From Mycobacterium sp. E3198 (lineage in GTDB: Bacteria > Actinomycetota > Actinomycetes > Mycobacteriales > Mycobacteriaceae), in contig NZ_LZIS01000260.1 in the NCBI RefSeq assembly GCF_001667015.1, positions 22,698 to 86,697 on the forward strand: a stretch of DNA of 64,000 nt. Direction: 5' to 3'. The notes beneath the pieces are model-generated. The model was given only the letters and a program-made list of their open reading frames with translations. It made no database searches and was not told the DNA's origin. The translations under genes and the position numbers were made by a program. Within the stretch, counting starts at the first letter, position 1. The number at the start of each line of letters is the position of its first letter. Shown in pieces: positions 8,868-17,341 of the stretch.

Positions 8868-10442
8868 TTATGTGTCGCGGTAGACGCGGCTTTTTGCGCC
8901 GCGGGTCCAGACCACGCCGCCGCCGGGGGTGGCGCCCCGCGCGGCCAGCTCGCGCTTGAGGATTTTGTTGGTCGCCGTGGTCGGCAGCCGGTCGGTGAGC
9001 CAGACGTAGCGGGGCCACGCCTTGGGCGACAGGTCGGGCTGGGCGGCGAGGAACTCGCCGAACTCCTCGGGCGTCAGCCGCGCGTCGTCGGCCAGCACGA
9101 TCGCCGCCATCACCTGGTCGCCGACGTGTTCGTCGGGCACCGCGTACACCGCGACGTGGCTGACCGGGGCCAACCGCTGCAGGATCCGCTCGATGGGCGC
9201 CGTGGTCATGTTCTCGCCGTCGACGCGCAGCCAGTCGCCGCTGCGCCCGGCGAAGTAGATCCACCCGTCGGCGTCGCGATAGGCCAGGTCGCCGGACCAG
9301 AACATGCCGTGACGAAGGCGCTCGTCGGTGGCCTCGGGGTCGTTATAGTAGCCGGCGAACAGGCCCGCGCCGGTGGTGTTGACCAGCTCCCCGATCGCCT
9401 CGTCGGCGTTGGTCAGGGCCCCGTCCCCGTCGAAGGCGGCGGGCGGGCACTCGGCCAGCGTGTCCGGGTCGTAGATGGCCACCCCGGGGAAGCCGCGGCC
9501 CAGCGACCCGGGCGGGCAGCCGTCCTCGCGGGTGATGACGATCGCGGCCTCGGTGGACCCGAAGCCGTCCCAGACGAGGCAGCCGAAACGCCGGCCGAAC
9601 TCGGCGATGTCGCGGTCGCTCGCCTCGTTGCCGACGGCGACGCGCAGCGGATTGTCGTGGTCATCGGGCCGTTCCGGCGTGGCCAGCACGAAGGCCAGCG
9701 GTTTGCCGACGTAGTTCATGAAGGTCGCCCCGTAATGGCGCAGGTCGGCGAGCAGGCCGGACGCCGAGAACGTCGCGGGGACCATCGCCGCGCCGGCGCC
9801 CACCGCCACGCTCCAACCGGCGAAGAGGGCGTTGGCGTGGAACAGCGGCATGGACAGGTAGCAGACGTCGGAGGCGTCGAGACCGAACCGCGCGATCAGC
9901 GTGGCGCCGGCGAACAGCACGGTCAGGTGGGTGACCTGCACCGCCTTCGGCTCGCCGCTGGTTCCCGACGTGAACATCATCATGAAGGTGTCGGTGGGGG
10001 CCACCTCGCGATGGGGGATCAGCGGCCCGGCGCCCTCCAGCAACGCCGCCCAGGATTCGCCGGACACGTCGAACACCTGCACACCGGGCAGGTCCTGGCC
10101 GTCCAGCAGCGCTTTGTGCGCCGGGTCGGTCAGCAGGATCTGGCAATGGGCGTGCAGGATGTCCCTGGCCAGCGCGGCGCCGCGGCGGGTGTCGTTGACG
10201 CCGCACAGCACGTAGCCGCCGAGCGCGGCCGACGCCATGGCGGTCAGCATCTCGGGGGTGTTGCCCAGCAGCGCGCCGACGTGCAGCGGACGGGCGGGGT
10301 CGGCGGCCCGGATGACGGCGGCCGCGGTGGCGGCGGCGTCGGCCAGGTGCTCACGCCAGGTCCAGACCCGGTCGCCGTACTTCAGCGCCGGGGTGTCCTG
10401 GTCTACGCGCTCACGAAGCAGTTGCTGCAGCGTGTCCGCCAC
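8868..10442 (-). CDS. Acyl-CoA synthetase / fatty-acid-AMP ligase (FadD family)
   Basis: ANL-superfamily enzyme of 524 residues that would activate a carboxylic acid through an acyl-adenylate to a CoA thioester. The P-loop 'MMFTSGTSGEPKAV' lies near residue 155, the A5 motif 'DGFGSTEA' near 295, the hinge 'WSGDLAYRDADGW' near 405, and the catalytic lysine region 'NKILKREL' near 500. It resembles the FadD17/FadD1 very-long-chain group, but the substrate cannot be read from sequence. It starts 11 bp after the rho stop on the same strand, so it is probably co-transcribed with rho. From memory, rho and rpmE are neighbours in M. tuberculosis, so this looks like an insertion. Confidence 0.88.
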   Translation of the reverse strand: MADTLQQLLRERVDQDTPALKYGDRVWTWREHLADAAATAAAVIRAADPARPLHVGALLGNTPEMLTAMASAALGGYVLCGVNDTRRGAALARDILHAHCQILLTDPAHKALLDGQDLPGVQVFDVSGESWAALLEGAGPLIPHREVAPTDTFMMMFTSGTSGEPKAVQVTHLTVLFAGATLIARFGLDASDVCYLSMPLFHANALFAGWSVAVGAGAAMVPATFSASGLLADLRHYGATFMNYVGKPLAFVLATPERPDDHDNPLRVAVGNEASDRDIAEFGRRFGCLVWDGFGSTEAAIVITREDGCPPGSLGRGFPGVAIYDPDTLAECPPAAFDGDGALTNADEAIGELVNTTGAGLFAGYYNDPEATDERLRHGMFWSGDLAYRDADGWIYFAGRSGDWLRVDGENMTTAPIERILQRLAPVSHVAVYAVPDEHVGDQVMAAIVLADDARLTPEEFGEFLAAQPDLSPKAWPRYVWLTDRLPTTATNKILKRELAARGATPGGGVVWTRGAKSRVYRDT

Positions 10443-10453
10443 AGCTTGCGACG

Positions 10454-12295
10454 CTAGTCGTTGTCCATCGACCCCGGGGTCGTCTTGGAGACCTGCACCA
10501 GGAACTCGTAGTTGGTCTTCGTCTTGCGCAGCTGCGACATCAGCAGGTCGATGGCCTGGTGCGGGTCCAGGCCCGACAGCACGCGACGCAGCTTGTGCAC
10601 GATGCCGAACTCGTCGGGCGACAGCAGCAGCTCGTCCTTGCGGGTGCCGGAGGGGTTCACGTCGACCGCGGGGAAGACCCGGCGTTCGGAGATCTTGCGG
10701 TCCAGCTTGAGCTCGGCGTTACCGGTGCCCTTGAACTCCTCGAAGATGACCGTGTCACCGGTGGACCCGGTCTCGACCATCGCGGTGGCGATGATGGTCA
10801 GCGACCCGCCTTCCTCGATGTTGCGGGCGGCGCCCAGGAAGCGCTTGGGCGGATACAGCGCGGTGGAGTCGACACCACCGGACAGGATGCGGCCCGACGC
10901 GGGCGACGCGTTGTTGTACGCGCGGCCCAGGCGGGTGATCGAGTCCAGCAGGACGACGACGTCCTTGCCCTGCTCGACGAGCCGCTTGGCCCGTTCGATC
11001 GCCAACTCGGCGACGGAGGTGTGGTCCGACGGCGGCCGGTCGAAGGTCGAGGCGATGACCTCGCCCTTCACCGACCGCGTCATGTCGGTGACCTCCTCGG
11101 GCCGCTCGTCGACGAGCACGACCATGAGGTGGCATTCGGGGTTGTTCTTGGTGATCGCGTTGGCGATGTCCTGCAGGATCGTCGTCTTACCCGCCTTGGG
11201 TGGCGAGACGATCAGCGCGCGCTGGCCCTTGCCGATCGGCATGATCAGGTCGATGACCCGGGTGGTCAGCCGGTCGGGCGTGGTTTCCAGGCGCAGCCGC
11301 TGGTTGGGGTACAGCGGCGTCAGCTTGGAGAAATCGGGCCGCTTCTTGGCGTCTTCGACGGAGCCGCCGTTGACGCTGTCCAGGCGCACCAGCGGGTTGA
11401 ACTTCTGCCGTTGGTTGGGCTGCTCGCCGTCCCGGGGCACCCGAACCGCGCCGGTCACCGCGTCGCCGCGGCGCAGGCCGTTCTTGCGCACCATGTTCAT
11501 CGAGACGTAGACGTCGTGCGGGCCGGCCAGGTAGCCGGAGGTGCGCACGAACGCGTAATTGTCGAGAACGTCAAGGATTCCGGCGACCGGCTGGACGACG
11601 TCGTCCTCGCGGAGTTCGGTGTCCCCGCCCTCCCCCGACCTTTCGCCGCGGCGCCTGCGGTCGCGGTCGCGGAACCGGCGTCCACGCCGGCCCTGACGGC
11701 CCTCGCCGTCGTCGTCCTGCTGGTTCTGCTGGTTGGAGCCGCCGCGCGACTGCTGCCCACCCGAACCCTGGTCGCCGCCGGAGTCTTGACCCCGCTCGTC
11801 GCCCTTGGTGTCCTGTTGGCCCCCTTGGCGCTTGTCCGCGTCGGGATTGCCGCCGCCCTTGCGGTTGCCGGAGTCCTCGCGACCCTGCTCGCCGGGCGAG
11901 CCCGCGTCGCGGTTGGCGGTGCGCCGTTCCCGGCGCGGCGCCTCGGTGGAGCCGTTCTGTTCGGCTTGCGCCGCGGGCGCGTCGGCCGGCGCTTCGGCGG
12001 CGGTGGTGTCGGTCTTGTTGGATTTGCCGCCGTCCTCCGAGGCGGCCGGGGCCGAAGTCCCGTTGGCCTGCCCCCTGATTTCCTTTATCGCGGCGATGAG
12101 TTCGTTCTTGCGCATCCCCGACGTGCCCTTGACGCCGACCTGGTTAGCCAGCGCACGCAGCTCGGGCAGCACCATGGTGGACAGGGAGCCGGTCGAGGCG
12201 TTGGTTTTGACATCGGGAGTGTCTGTGGTCACGGCGTCGGGCACCGGATTGCTGTCGGTGCTCTCGCCAGCCGTGAAGAGGTCCGTATCAGTCAC
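10454..12295 (-). CDS. rho: Transcription termination factor Rho
   Basis: Hexameric RNA helicase that ends transcription. It has 613 residues, longer than E. coli Rho (419) because of an N-terminal insert. A SAP-like start (about 38-75) is followed by a long Asn/Gly/Arg/Asp-rich disordered segment (about 85-225), the cold-shock-like RNA-binding domain (about 230-300, 'YVSMNMVRKNGLRRGD'), and the RecA-like ATPase with Walker A 'PPKAGKTT' near 370 and the Q- and R-loop regions intact. Such polar inserts are typical of high-GC actinobacteria. It lies upstream of the acyl-CoA synthetase gene. The 268-bp leader (12296-12563) probably contains its promoter, but I could not define it. Confidence 0.96.
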   Translation of the reverse strand: MTDTDLFTAGESTDSNPVPDAVTTDTPDVKTNASTGSLSTMVLPELRALANQVGVKGTSGMRKNELIAAIKEIRGQANGTSAPAASEDGGKSNKTDTTAAEAPADAPAAQAEQNGSTEAPRRERRTANRDAGSPGEQGREDSGNRKGGGNPDADKRQGGQQDTKGDERGQDSGGDQGSGGQQSRGGSNQQNQQDDDGEGRQGRRGRRFRDRDRRRRGERSGEGGDTELREDDVVQPVAGILDVLDNYAFVRTSGYLAGPHDVYVSMNMVRKNGLRRGDAVTGAVRVPRDGEQPNQRQKFNPLVRLDSVNGGSVEDAKKRPDFSKLTPLYPNQRLRLETTPDRLTTRVIDLIMPIGKGQRALIVSPPKAGKTTILQDIANAITKNNPECHLMVVLVDERPEEVTDMTRSVKGEVIASTFDRPPSDHTSVAELAIERAKRLVEQGKDVVVLLDSITRLGRAYNNASPASGRILSGGVDSTALYPPKRFLGAARNIEEGGSLTIIATAMVETGSTGDTVIFEEFKGTGNAELKLDRKISERRVFPAVDVNPSGTRKDELLLSPDEFGIVHKLRRVLSGLDPHQAIDLLMSQLRKTKTNYEFLVQVSKTTPGSMDND

Positions 12296-12563
12296 GGATT
12301 TCCTTTCTTCCCCCGCTGATCAGGTCATACGGGGGGTCGTTGCATTCAGCCAAATTGGCGAGTGCGCCCAATCATCGACTCTGCTTACGGTGATCGCCCG
12401 GGATCATCGGAGAAGACGGCGAACCTCGTTTACGAGAAGAATTGGTGTTGTCCTAGCGGCAAGGCAGTATGTGTGCAGATGCAGATGCTGCGATTGCTGG
12501 ACGGCTCCGAGGATAGCCTGCATCCCTGACGGAAGCAAGCAAACCCTCCGGCCACGCTGTGGA
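12296..12563. promoter_or_regulatory. Intergenic leader upstream of rho, downstream of thrB
   Basis: 268 bp without a supportable gene. It separates thrB from rho on the same strand and must hold the rho promoter and 5' leader. Mycobacterial and other rho genes are often autoregulated through such leaders. I see no clear -10/-35 pair or strong terminator hairpin. Confidence 0.4.
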
Positions 12564-13511
12564 TTAACCGGCGACGGTGACGCCCGGGCTCCAACGAACT
12601 GCTTCGCCGGCGGTCATCTTCGTGAGGGTGAATCCGTGTGCGGCCCCGTACTCCAACGCTTCCGTGGGTAGCTCCGGTTCCGTGCTCAATGCGATGAGGG
12701 AGGGACCGGCCCCAGAAAGCGTCGCCGCGACGTTATGACGCCGCAGCACCCGCAAATATTCCGCCGATCCGCGCATCGCGGGGGCGCGTTGCGGTTGGTG
12801 CAGCACATCCTCGGTGGCCGGCATCAGCAGATCCGGCCGCTCGGTGAGCGCGACGACCAGCAATGCGGCGCGGCTGACGTTGAAGCTCGCGTCTTCGTGG
12901 CTGACCCGGCTGGGCAGCAGCACCCGGGTCTCCGCCGTCAGCGACCGTTCCTCGGGAATCGCGCAGAACAGCTTGATGTCCGGGTGCAGCCGCAGCGGCA
13001 CCGCCGAATACCGGGGCTCGGCGCCGGTGCGGTCCGTCCACGAAACCACCGCGCCGCCCAGCACCGCGGCGGCGGCGTTGTCGGGGTGCCCCTCGAAGTC
13101 CGAGCACAGCTGGATCAGCCGATCAACGCTCAGGGTTGCCGAATCCGTTTGCGCGACAAGTCCGTTCACCGCCGCCAAGCCGCCGACGACGGCCGCCGCC
13201 GACGAACCGAGACCGCGGGAATGCGGGATGGCGTTGCGGCAGCGCACCACCAGGCCCGGGGCGCCGACCCCGACGGCGCGCAGCCCGTGGTGGATGGCGC
13301 GCACCACCAGGTGCTCGGCGTCCAGCGGTACCTGCCCGGCGCCCTCCCCCTCGACCTCCACGACCAAGCCGGAATCCGTTGTCTCCACGACGACTTCGTC
13401 GCAGAGGCTCAAGGCGAGACCGATGCTGTCAAATCCCGGACCGAGGTTGGCGCTGGACGCCGACACCACGGCGCTCGCCACCAGCCCGGCGGGCAGCATC
13501 TGGGCATTCAT
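12564..13511 (-). CDS. thrB: Homoserine kinase (ThrB)
   Basis: GHMP-family kinase of 315 residues that phosphorylates homoserine to O-phosphohomoserine in threonine synthesis. The ATP-binding glycine-rich motif 'PHSRGLGSSAAAVVGG' is near residue 95, and the C-terminal GHMP motif 'LSGAGPSLIAL' is near 265. The start lies 3 bp after the thrC stop, so it is the last gene of the argS-lysA-hom-thrC-thrB operon. Confidence 0.96.
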   Translation of the reverse strand: MNAQMLPAGLVASAVVSASSANLGPGFDSIGLALSLCDEVVVETTDSGLVVEVEGEGAGQVPLDAEHLVVRAIHHGLRAVGVGAPGLVVRCRNAIPHSRGLGSSAAAVVGGLAAVNGLVAQTDSATLSVDRLIQLCSDFEGHPDNAAAAVLGGAVVSWTDRTGAEPRYSAVPLRLHPDIKLFCAIPEERSLTAETRVLLPSRVSHEDASFNVSRAALLVVALTERPDLLMPATEDVLHQPQRAPAMRGSAEYLRVLRRHNVAATLSGAGPSLIALSTEPELPTEALEYGAAHGFTLTKMTAGEAVRWSPGVTVAG

Positions 13512-13514
13512 TGC

Positions 13515-14597
13515 TTACGCGAGACCCAGTTGTTCGACGACGAGCACCGGGTCCACCGGCAGCGGGGACACCGTCGGCATGTCCTTCAGCGCGGTGTCGG
13601 GATCCTTGAGGCCGTTGCCGGTCACCGTGCACACCACCGTCGACCCGCGCGCCACCCAGCCGTCGTCGACGGCCTTGAGCAGCCCCGCGATGCTGGCCGC
13701 CGACGCGGGTTCGACGAAGACGCCCTCGGAGGCCGCCACCAGGTGGTACGCCGCCAGGATCTCCTCGTCGGTGACGGCCAGGAAGCGCCCGTCGGATTGC
13801 TGCTGGGCCGCGACGGCGGCCGTCCAGGACGCCGGGGCGCCGATGCGGATCGCCGTCGCGATGGTCTCCGGGTGGCTGACCGGTTTGCCGAGCACCAGCG
13901 GGGCCGCGCCGGCGGCCTGCGCCCCGAGCATCCGGGGCAGCTTGTCGATGATCGCTTCCTGGTGGTACTCGGTGTAGCCCTTCCAGTACGCGGTGATGTT
14001 GCCGGCGTTGCCGACCGGAAGGGCGTGCACGTCCGGCGCGGCACCCAGCGCGTCGACGATCTCGAACGCGGCCGTCTTCTGCCCCTCGATGCGCACCGGG
14101 TTGACCGAGTTCACCAGCGAGATCGTCGGGAAGTCGGCGGCCATCTTGCGGGCCAATTCCAGGCAGTCGTCGAAGTTGCCGTCGATCTGGATGATCTTGG
14201 CGCCGTGCATCACCGCCTGCGCCAGCTTGCCCATCGCGATCTTGCCCTGCGGGATCAGCACCGCGCAGGTGATCCCGGCGCGCGCGGCGTAGGCGGCGGC
14301 GGAGGCCGAGGTGTTGCCGGTGGAGGCGCACAGCACCGCCTGCTGGCCGCGGGCCAGGGCGTCGGTGACGGCCATCGTCATGCCCCGGTCCTTGAAGGAG
14401 CCGGTGGGGTTGAGGCCCTCGACCTTGAGATGGACGGTGCAGCCGGTCCGTTCTGAGAGCCGGGCCGCGGCGATCAGCGGGGTACCGCCCTCGAGCAGGG
14501 TGACCGGGGTCCAGTCGTCGCCGACCGGCAACCGGTCGCGGTACGCCGCGATCACTCCCGGCCAGGGTTGGTGGGTGGCCGTCCGGGCAGCGCTCAC
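13515..14597 (-). CDS. thrC: Threonine synthase (ThrC)
   Basis: PLP enzyme that converts O-phosphohomoserine to threonine. It has 360 residues; the PLP lysine is Lys69 in 'NPTGSFKDRGM', and the phosphate-binding loop 'GNAGN' lies near residue 190. Its ATG overlaps the hom stop as ATGA, and thrB follows 3 bp downstream. Length and motifs match the short actinobacterial ThrC class. Confidence 0.97.
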   Translation of the reverse strand: MSAARTATHQPWPGVIAAYRDRLPVGDDWTPVTLLEGGTPLIAAARLSERTGCTVHLKVEGLNPTGSFKDRGMTMAVTDALARGQQAVLCASTGNTSASAAAYAARAGITCAVLIPQGKIAMGKLAQAVMHGAKIIQIDGNFDDCLELARKMAADFPTISLVNSVNPVRIEGQKTAAFEIVDALGAAPDVHALPVGNAGNITAYWKGYTEYHQEAIIDKLPRMLGAQAAGAAPLVLGKPVSHPETIATAIRIGAPASWTAAVAAQQQSDGRFLAVTDEEILAAYHLVAASEGVFVEPASAASIAGLLKAVDDGWVARGSTVVCTVTGNGLKDPDTALKDMPTVSPLPVDPVLVVEQLGLA

Positions 14598-15919
14598 AGG
14601 CCGTTTCCTTCCAATCGCAGCACGCTCGTCACGCTCTGCACGACATCCAAATCCGCGAGCGCACGGACGGTTTCGGAGAGCGCGGCGTCGGTGGCGGTGT
14701 GCGTGACCACCACGACGCGGGCTCCCACCCGCCGGCCGTCGTCGTCCACCATGCCTTCCTGGCGAACCTCGGCGATGCTCACCTCGCGCTTGGCGAATTC
14801 CGCCGCCACCGAGGACAACACGCCCGGCTCGTCGGCGACGTTCATGCTGACGTAGTAGCGGGTGGAGATGAGACCCATTGGGGCGATGGGGAGTTGGGCG
14901 TACCGCGACTCCTTGGGGCCGCGGCTGCCGAGCACGCGGTTGCGCGCGGCCATCACCAGGTCACCGGTGACCGCCGAGGCGGTGGGCGCGCCGCCGGCCC
15001 CCTGCCCATAGAACATCAGCCGCCCCGAGGCCGCGGCCTCGACCACCACCGCGTTGAACGCGCCGTTGACTGTGGCCAGCGGATGCGACAGCGGCACCAG
15101 CGCGGGATAGACGCGGGCCGAAACCCGTTGCTGCCCATCGTCACCGGTGATCCGCTCGCAAATGGACAGCAGCTTGATGGTGCAGCCCAGCGCCCGCGCC
15201 GACGCGAAGTCGGTCGGGGTGATTTTGGTGATACCCTCGCGATACACGTCGTCGGCGTGCACCCGCGTGTGAAAGGCGATGGACGCCAAAATCGCCGCCT
15301 TGGCGGCGGCGTCGTAGCCTTCGACGTCGGCGGTGGGATCGGCCTCGGCGTAGCCCAGCGCGCCGGCGTCGGCCAGGGCGCTCTCGTAGTCGGCGCCGGT
15401 GCTGTCCATCGCGGACAAGATGTAGTTGGTGGTGCCGTTGACGATGCCGGCCACCCGCAGCACCGTGTCGCCGGCCAGCGATTGGGTGAGCGGGCGGATG
15501 ACCGGGATCGCGCCCGCGACCGCCGCCTCGAAATACAGGTCGACGTGAGCGTTTTCGGCCGCCTGCGCCAGCTCCCCCGTGGAGACGGACAACAGCGCCT
15601 TATTGGCCGTGACGACGGACTTGCCATGCTCCAGCGCGGACAGGATCGCCTTGCGCGCCGGCTCCACCGGTCCCATCAGCTCGACGACGATGTCGACGTC
15701 CTCGCGGCAGACCAGCTCCTCGATGTTGTCGGTCAGCAGGCCGATCGGAACGCCGCGGTCGGCGGCGACCCGGCGCACCCCGATCCCGCGCAGCGCCAGC
15801 GGCGCCCCGATGCGGGCGGCCAGGTCCTCGGCGCTGTCCTCGATGATGCGGACGACCTCGCTGCCGACATTGCCCAACCCGAGTACCGCTACGCCGACGG
15901 CCTTTTCGTCACCGGGCAC
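14594..15919 (-). CDS. hom: Homoserine dehydrogenase (Hom/ThrA)
   Basis: NAD(P)H-dependent enzyme reducing aspartate semialdehyde to homoserine, the branch point for threonine and methionine. It has 441 residues: a Rossmann fold with 'VLGLGNVGSEV' near residue 12, a catalytic domain with 'AEADPTADVEGYDAAAK' near 195, and a C-terminal ACT domain (about 350-430) that probably gives threonine feedback control. It starts 3 bp after lysA and its stop overlaps thrC. Confidence 0.96.
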   Translation of the reverse strand: MPGDEKAVGVAVLGLGNVGSEVVRIIEDSAEDLAARIGAPLALRGIGVRRVAADRGVPIGLLTDNIEELVCREDVDIVVELMGPVEPARKAILSALEHGKSVVTANKALLSVSTGELAQAAENAHVDLYFEAAVAGAIPVIRPLTQSLAGDTVLRVAGIVNGTTNYILSAMDSTGADYESALADAGALGYAEADPTADVEGYDAAAKAAILASIAFHTRVHADDVYREGITKITPTDFASARALGCTIKLLSICERITGDDGQQRVSARVYPALVPLSHPLATVNGAFNAVVVEAAASGRLMFYGQGAGGAPTASAVTGDLVMAARNRVLGSRGPKESRYAQLPIAPMGLISTRYYVSMNVADEPGVLSSVAAEFAKREVSIAEVRQEGMVDDDGRRVGARVVVVTHTATDAALSETVRALADLDVVQSVTSVLRLEGNGL

Positions 15920-15922
15920 GGG

Positions 15923-17341
15923 TCACCTCACTTCCAGACTCAGCAGATCGTCGACCGTCTCCCGGCGCAGGATCAGCCGTGCGCGCGCCCCGCGCACGGC
16001 CACCACGGCGGGGCGGCCGATCATGTTGTAACGACTCGACAGCGAATAGCAGTAGGCTCCGGTGGCGGCGACGCCGAGCAGGTCGCCCGGCTGCAAATCG
16101 CCGGGTACCCAGGTGTCGCGAACGACGATATCCCCTGTCTCGCAGTGCTTTCCGACGATACGGGCCAGCTCCGCCGGCGCGTCGCTGATCCGCGAGACCA
16201 ACCGGGCGTCGTACTGCGCGTCATAGAGCGCCGTGCGGATGTTGTCGCTCATGCCGCCGTCGACGCTCACGTAACGCCGGTGTGCCGTCGTGCTCACGTC
16301 GACGTCCTTGACGGTGCCGACCTCGTAGAGCGTGATGGTGCCCGGCCCGGCGATGGCGCGCCCCGGCTCCACCACCAACCTGGGGGTGGGCAGCCCCACG
16401 GCCGCCGACTCGTTGCCCACGATGGCGCTCAGTTTGCTCGCCAGCTCGGCCATCGGCGGCGGGTCGTCGGGCGCCAGGTACGAAATGCCGAAGCCGCCAC
16501 CGAGATCGATCGTCGACAGCTGGGCCGTCTTGTCGACGCCGAATTCGGCGACGATGTCGTGCAGCAGGCCGATGACGCGGCGCGCGGCCAGTTCGAAGCC
16601 GTCGACGTCGAAGATCTGTGAGCCGATGTGGCTGTGCAACCCGACCAGCCGCAGGTTATCGGTGTCGAACACCCGGCGCACCGCGGCCATCGCCGCGCCG
16701 CTGGCCACCGACAGCCCGAACTTCTGGTCCTCGTGTGCGGTGGAGATGAACTCGTGGGTGTGCGCCTCGACCCCGACGGTGAGGCGCACGAGCACATCCT
16801 GGACGATGCCCGCCTCGCCCGCGATGGCGTCGAGGCGCTCGATCTCGGTCATCGAGTCCAGGACGATGTGCGCCACCCCGGCCTTGACGGCGGCGGTCAG
16901 TTCCGCGACGGATTTGTTGTTGCCGTGGAAGATGATCCGCTCCGGCGGGAAGTCGGCGTGCAGTGCGACGGCCAGTTCCCCGCCGGTGGACACGTCGAGG
17001 GACAGGCCCTCCTCGTCGATCCAGCGGGCGATCTCGGTGCACAGGAACGCCTTGGCGGCGTAGTGCACGTTGTGTCCGCCGCCGAAGGCCGCCGCCAGGT
17101 CCTGGCAGCGGGAGCGAAAGTCGTCCTCGTCGACGACGAACAGCGGGGTCCCGTACTCCTGGGCGAGGTGCGTCACCGGTAGGCCGCCGATGACCGCGGC
17201 CCCATCGTCGTCGCGAGTTGTGCTGCGCGGCCACACGTTCGGCGCCAGCCGCAGCAGCTCCTCCGGGGATTGCGGGCGCGGCGGACTCTCGGCGTGACGC
17301 GCTTCGTCGGCGTGCCGGGGACCGGCGGGATGGACGTTCAC
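15923..17341 (-). CDS. lysA: Diaminopimelate decarboxylase (LysA)
   Basis: PLP enzyme that decarboxylates meso-diaminopimelate to lysine, the last step of lysine synthesis. The fold-III barrel carries the PLP lysine in 'VHYAAKAFLC', with 'HSHIGSQIFDVDGF', 'GGGFGISY' and 'EPGRAIAGPG' following, and the active-site cysteine in 'GKHCETGD'. The GTG at 17341 overlaps the argS stop (GTGA) and gives 472 residues. The frame continues upstream into argS as antisense-like sequence and was cut. A shorter start near the LAPNVWPR segment would match the 447-residue M. tuberculosis protein. Confidence 0.94.
   Translation of the reverse strand: MNVHPAGPRHADEARHAESPPRPQSPEELLRLAPNVWPRSTTRDDDGAAVIGGLPVTHLAQEYGTPLFVVDEDDFRSRCQDLAAAFGGGHNVHYAAKAFLCTEIARWIDEEGLSLDVSTGGELAVALHADFPPERIIFHGNNKSVAELTAAVKAGVAHIVLDSMTEIERLDAIAGEAGIVQDVLVRLTVGVEAHTHEFISTAHEDQKFGLSVASGAAMAAVRRVFDTDNLRLVGLHSHIGSQIFDVDGFELAARRVIGLLHDIVAEFGVDKTAQLSTIDLGGGFGISYLAPDDPPPMAELASKLSAIVGNESAAVGLPTPRLVVEPGRAIAGPGTITLYEVGTVKDVDVSTTAHRRYVSVDGGMSDNIRTALYDAQYDARLVSRISDAPAELARIVGKHCETGDIVVRDTWVPGDLQPGDLLGVAATGAYCYSLSSRYNMIGRPAVVAVRGARARLILRRETVDDLLSLEVR

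Noticed and set aside
7418..8959. 513-codon plus-strand ORF antisense to prfA and rpmE
   Set aside because: Crosses two real genes and an intergenic hairpin; no domain.
10559..12319. 586-codon plus-strand ORF antisense to rho
   Set aside because: Shadow of rho; no recognisable domain.
12735..14456. 573-codon plus-strand ORF antisense to thrB and thrC
   Set aside because: Arg/His/Gly/Asp-rich composition typical of high-GC antisense frames; the minus strand encodes clear ThrB and ThrC.
14699..16621. 640-codon plus-strand ORF antisense to hom and lysA
   Set aside because: Shadow frame; no motif, and both real genes are on the other strand.
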